DNA from: an uncultured Alphaproteobacteria bacterium
Lineage (GTDB): Bacteria > Pseudomonadota > Alphaproteobacteria > Minwuiales > Minwuiaceae
DNA length: 7,147 nucleotides
Reading direction: 5' to 3'
Assembly (NCBI GenBank): GCA_913064755.1
Contig: CAJYBQ010000162.1
Coordinates: forward strand, 1-7,147
Both the position numbers and the translations under genes were made by a program. The notes under the pieces are model-generated. The model searched no databases, was not told the DNA's origin, and saw only the letters and a list, made by a program, of their open reading frames with translations. This document shows positions 5,736 through 7,147 of this stretch, piece by piece. The number at the start of each line of letters is the position of its first letter. The stretch's first letter is position 1.

Positions 5736-6518
5736 ATGTTTGATCCCTTCTCCCTGCGTCCCACCGCTGACGTCGAACCGCCTGCCTTTCACCTGTTCAA
5801 CAGGGATGGCAAGGCACGCACGCTGCTGATCTGTGACCATGCGTCGAACGCGCTGCCGCGCGGCTATGGCACCCTCGGCATTGATCCCGACAAGATGTTC
5901 GAACACATCGCCTGGGATGTCGGTGCCGCCGCCGTGACGCGGCACCTGGCAGAGGCGCTGGATGCACCGGCGATCCTGGGTGGCACATCGCGGCTGTTCG
6001 TCGATCTGAACCGCTACCCCGACGACGAGACAGCCGTGTCGGTGTTTTCGGACGGCACCCGCGTCACCGGCAACGAGGGACTGTCCGAGGGCGAGCAGGC
6101 CCATCGGATGAGCTGGCACCGCCAGTATCACAACGAGGTGGAGCGCCAGGTGCTGACCCTGGCCGGACCGACACCGCCGCCGCTGCTGTTCATCCACAGT
6201 TTCACGCCGACCATCCGGGGGCAGCGTCGGCCGTGGCACCTGGGTGTCCTGCACGACCACCGGAGCCCGGAGAGCGACCGGCTGCTGGAGATACTGCGCC
6301 GTCGTGCCGACATCGTCGTCGGCGACAATCAGCCCTATGCGGTCAACGAGCCACGCTCGTTCTCGATCTACCATCACGCCATCAATGCCGGACGCCCCTA
6401 CATCGCGCTGGAAATCCGGCAGGACCTGATCGAGACCGAAGCGGGCGCGGCACAATGGGCAGAGATGCTCGCCCGCGACTTCCGGGAGATGCTCGCCCCG
6501 CTGGAGGTGCTGCCATGA
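5736..6518 (+). CDS. Predicted N-formylglutamate amidohydrolase (COG3931 type)
   Basis: The 260-residue protein belongs to the N-formylglutamate amidohydrolase superfamily of zinc-dependent amide hydrolases, in the subgroup annotated only as predicted. Marks of that subgroup are LLICDHASNALP (30-41), HIAWDVGA (57-64), TSRLFVDLNRYP (84-95), HSFTPTIRGQRRPWHLGVL (154-172), VGDNQPYAVN (195-204) and LEIRQDLIE (225-233). It is not the hut-operon HutG, and no histidine-degradation gene is nearby. The substrate is unknown. Asp34/His35 and His154 are likely metal or catalytic ligands by family analogy. No signal peptide is evident. ATG 5736 fits the family N-terminus; an in-frame ATG at 5652 would add 28 unrelated residues and overlap the hisI start. 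No Shine-Dalgarno sequence precedes 5736. The stop overlaps the next start (ATGA), linking it to a carboxylate-amine ligase and suggesting cleavage of an amide related to that enzyme's product. Confidence 0.88.
   Translation: MFDPFSLRPTADVEPPAFHLFNRDGKARTLLICDHASNALPRGYGTLGIDPDKMFEHIAWDVGAAAVTRHLAEALDAPAILGGTSRLFVDLNRYPDDETAVSVFSDGTRVTGNEGLSEGEQAHRMSWHRQYHNEVERQVLTLAGPTPPPLLFIHSFTPTIRGQRRPWHLGVLHDHRSPESDRLLEILRRRADIVVGDNQPYAVNEPRSFSIYHHAINAGRPYIALEIRQDLIETEAGAAQWAEMLARDFREMLAPLEVLP
6503..6507 (+). promoter_or_regulatory. Strong ribosome-binding site inside the amidohydrolase 3' end
   Basis: GGAGG lies 7 bases before ATG 6515 and inside the preceding coding region. It supports that start and shows the ligase can initiate on its own as well as by coupling through the ATGA overlap. 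Confidence 0.65.
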
Positions 6519-7147
6519 ACAAGGCCCCGTCATTCACCATCGGGATCGAGGAAGAATACCTGCTGATCGACCCGGAAACCCGCGACCTTGCCGTCGACCC
6601 GCCGCGTGCCATTCTGGAAGAATGCAGCAGGCTGATCGGAGATGGTGGCGGTGCGGTGACGCCGGAATTCCTGCGCGCACAGATCGAGGTTGGCACGCCT
6701 GTCTGCCGGTCCATCGCCGAAGCGCGCCAGCGCATCGCGCATCTGCGCGGCTGCGTCGCCACGTCCGCCGCGGCGCATGGGCTGCGGCCGATCGCGGCAT
6801 CCACGCATCCCTTTGCGGAATGGACGCTGCAGCAGCATACCGATGGCGCCCGCTACAACGTGCTGGCGGAGGATATGCAGCAGGTCGCCCAGCGGCTGCT
6901 GATCTGCGGCATGCATGTCCATGTCGGCATCGAGGATGTGGAGCTGCGCAATGACCTGATGAACCAGGTCAGCTATTTCCTGCCGCACCTGCTGGCGCTG
7001 ACGACGTCCTCGCCTTTCTGGCAGGGCCGGCTGACCGGGTTGATGTGTTACCGGCTCAGCGTATTCGATGAATTTCCGCGCACCGGCCTGCTCGAGCGTT
7101 TTGAAAGCCATTCCGAGTATCTTCGCCATATTGCCGTTCTTGTCCAG
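6515..7147 (+). CDS. Carboxylate-amine ligase, GCS2/YbdK type (3' end beyond window)
   Basis: Members of the GCS2 family (related to gamma-glutamylcysteine synthetase and glutamine synthetase) use ATP to join a carboxylate, often the glutamate side chain, to an amine. E. coli YbdK has weak glutamate-cysteine ligase activity, but the natural substrates of most members are unknown. The 211 visible residues are the N-terminal half of a protein usually about 370-400 long. They show GIEEEYLLID (10-19; metal-binding glutamates), FLRAQIEVGTPVC (52-64), ICGMHVHVGIED (130-141), ALTTSSPFWQG (161-171) and YRLSVFDEFPRTG (179-191), all family hallmarks. The frame is open to the last base with no break. 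ATG 6515 has a GGAGG site and overlaps the amidohydrolase stop (ATGA). A dedicated glutathione enzyme is possible, but the coupled amide hydrolase argues for another metabolite or a peptide modification. Confidence 0.9.
   Translation, partial: MNKAPSFTIGIEEEYLLIDPETRDLAVDPPRAILEECSRLIGDGGGAVTPEFLRAQIEVGTPVCRSIAEARQRIAHLRGCVATSAAAHGLRPIAASTHPFAEWTLQQHTDGARYNVLAEDMQQVAQRLLICGMHVHVGIEDVELRNDLMNQVSYFLPHLLALTTSSPFWQGRLTGLMCYRLSVFDEFPRTGLLERFESHSEYLRHIAVLVQ

Noticed and set aside
5736..6518. HutG of the histidine-degradation pathway
   Set aside because: The motifs (CDHASN, HSFTP, LEIRQD) are those of the predicted COG3931 subgroup, and no other hut gene is present.
5562..6533. Minus-strand open frame (323 codons) opposite the amidohydrolase
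   Set aside because: It overlaps a clear gene and the hisI region, and has no recognisable domain.

Overview
The window is GC-rich DNA with tightly packed genes. It most resembles an alphaproteobacterium, probably of the Rhodospirillales type: a SPOR-domain protein followed by nagZ, scpA and scpB is a familiar alphaproteobacterial order, and the protein sequences fit that group. This assignment rests on gene order and protein recognition, not on any search.

Left block (1-2950, mostly + strand). The first ~98 bases encode, on the minus strand, the Walker B/D-loop segment of a peptide-type ABC transporter ATPase. That homology stops abruptly and is replaced by the C-terminal part of a SPOR-domain protein on the plus strand. 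The join looks like a chimeric contig end or a rearrangement breakpoint. Then come nagZ (peptidoglycan recycling) and scpA-scpB (condensin partners, with an ATGA overlap). The themes are cell-wall turnover and chromosome segregation.

Middle block (2951-5653). A minus-strand nucleotide-sugar dehydrogenase of the TviB/WbpO type converges on scpB, in the place where many alphaproteobacteria carry tatABC. It is divergent from mazG (house-cleaning NTP pyrophosphohydrolase). mazG converges on hisI (histidine biosynthesis), with only 5 bases between the two stop codons. Both convergent junctions contain a hairpin with a perfect 7-bp core and a 5-nt loop that reaches into the stop codons. These are candidate bidirectional terminators without a U-tract.

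Right block (5736-7147, + strand). A COG3931-type predicted N-formylglutamate amidohydrolase overlaps, by ATGA, a GCS2/YbdK-type carboxylate-amine ligase that runs off the right edge. One predicted amide hydrolase coupled to one predicted amide-forming ligase suggests a small-molecule or peptide-tag metabolism module with no known substrate. It is the least understood part of the window.

I saw no tRNA, rRNA, CRISPR array, insertion sequence or phage gene. No gene-free stretch exceeds 300 bases; the longest is the 115-base divergent region 4301-4415.
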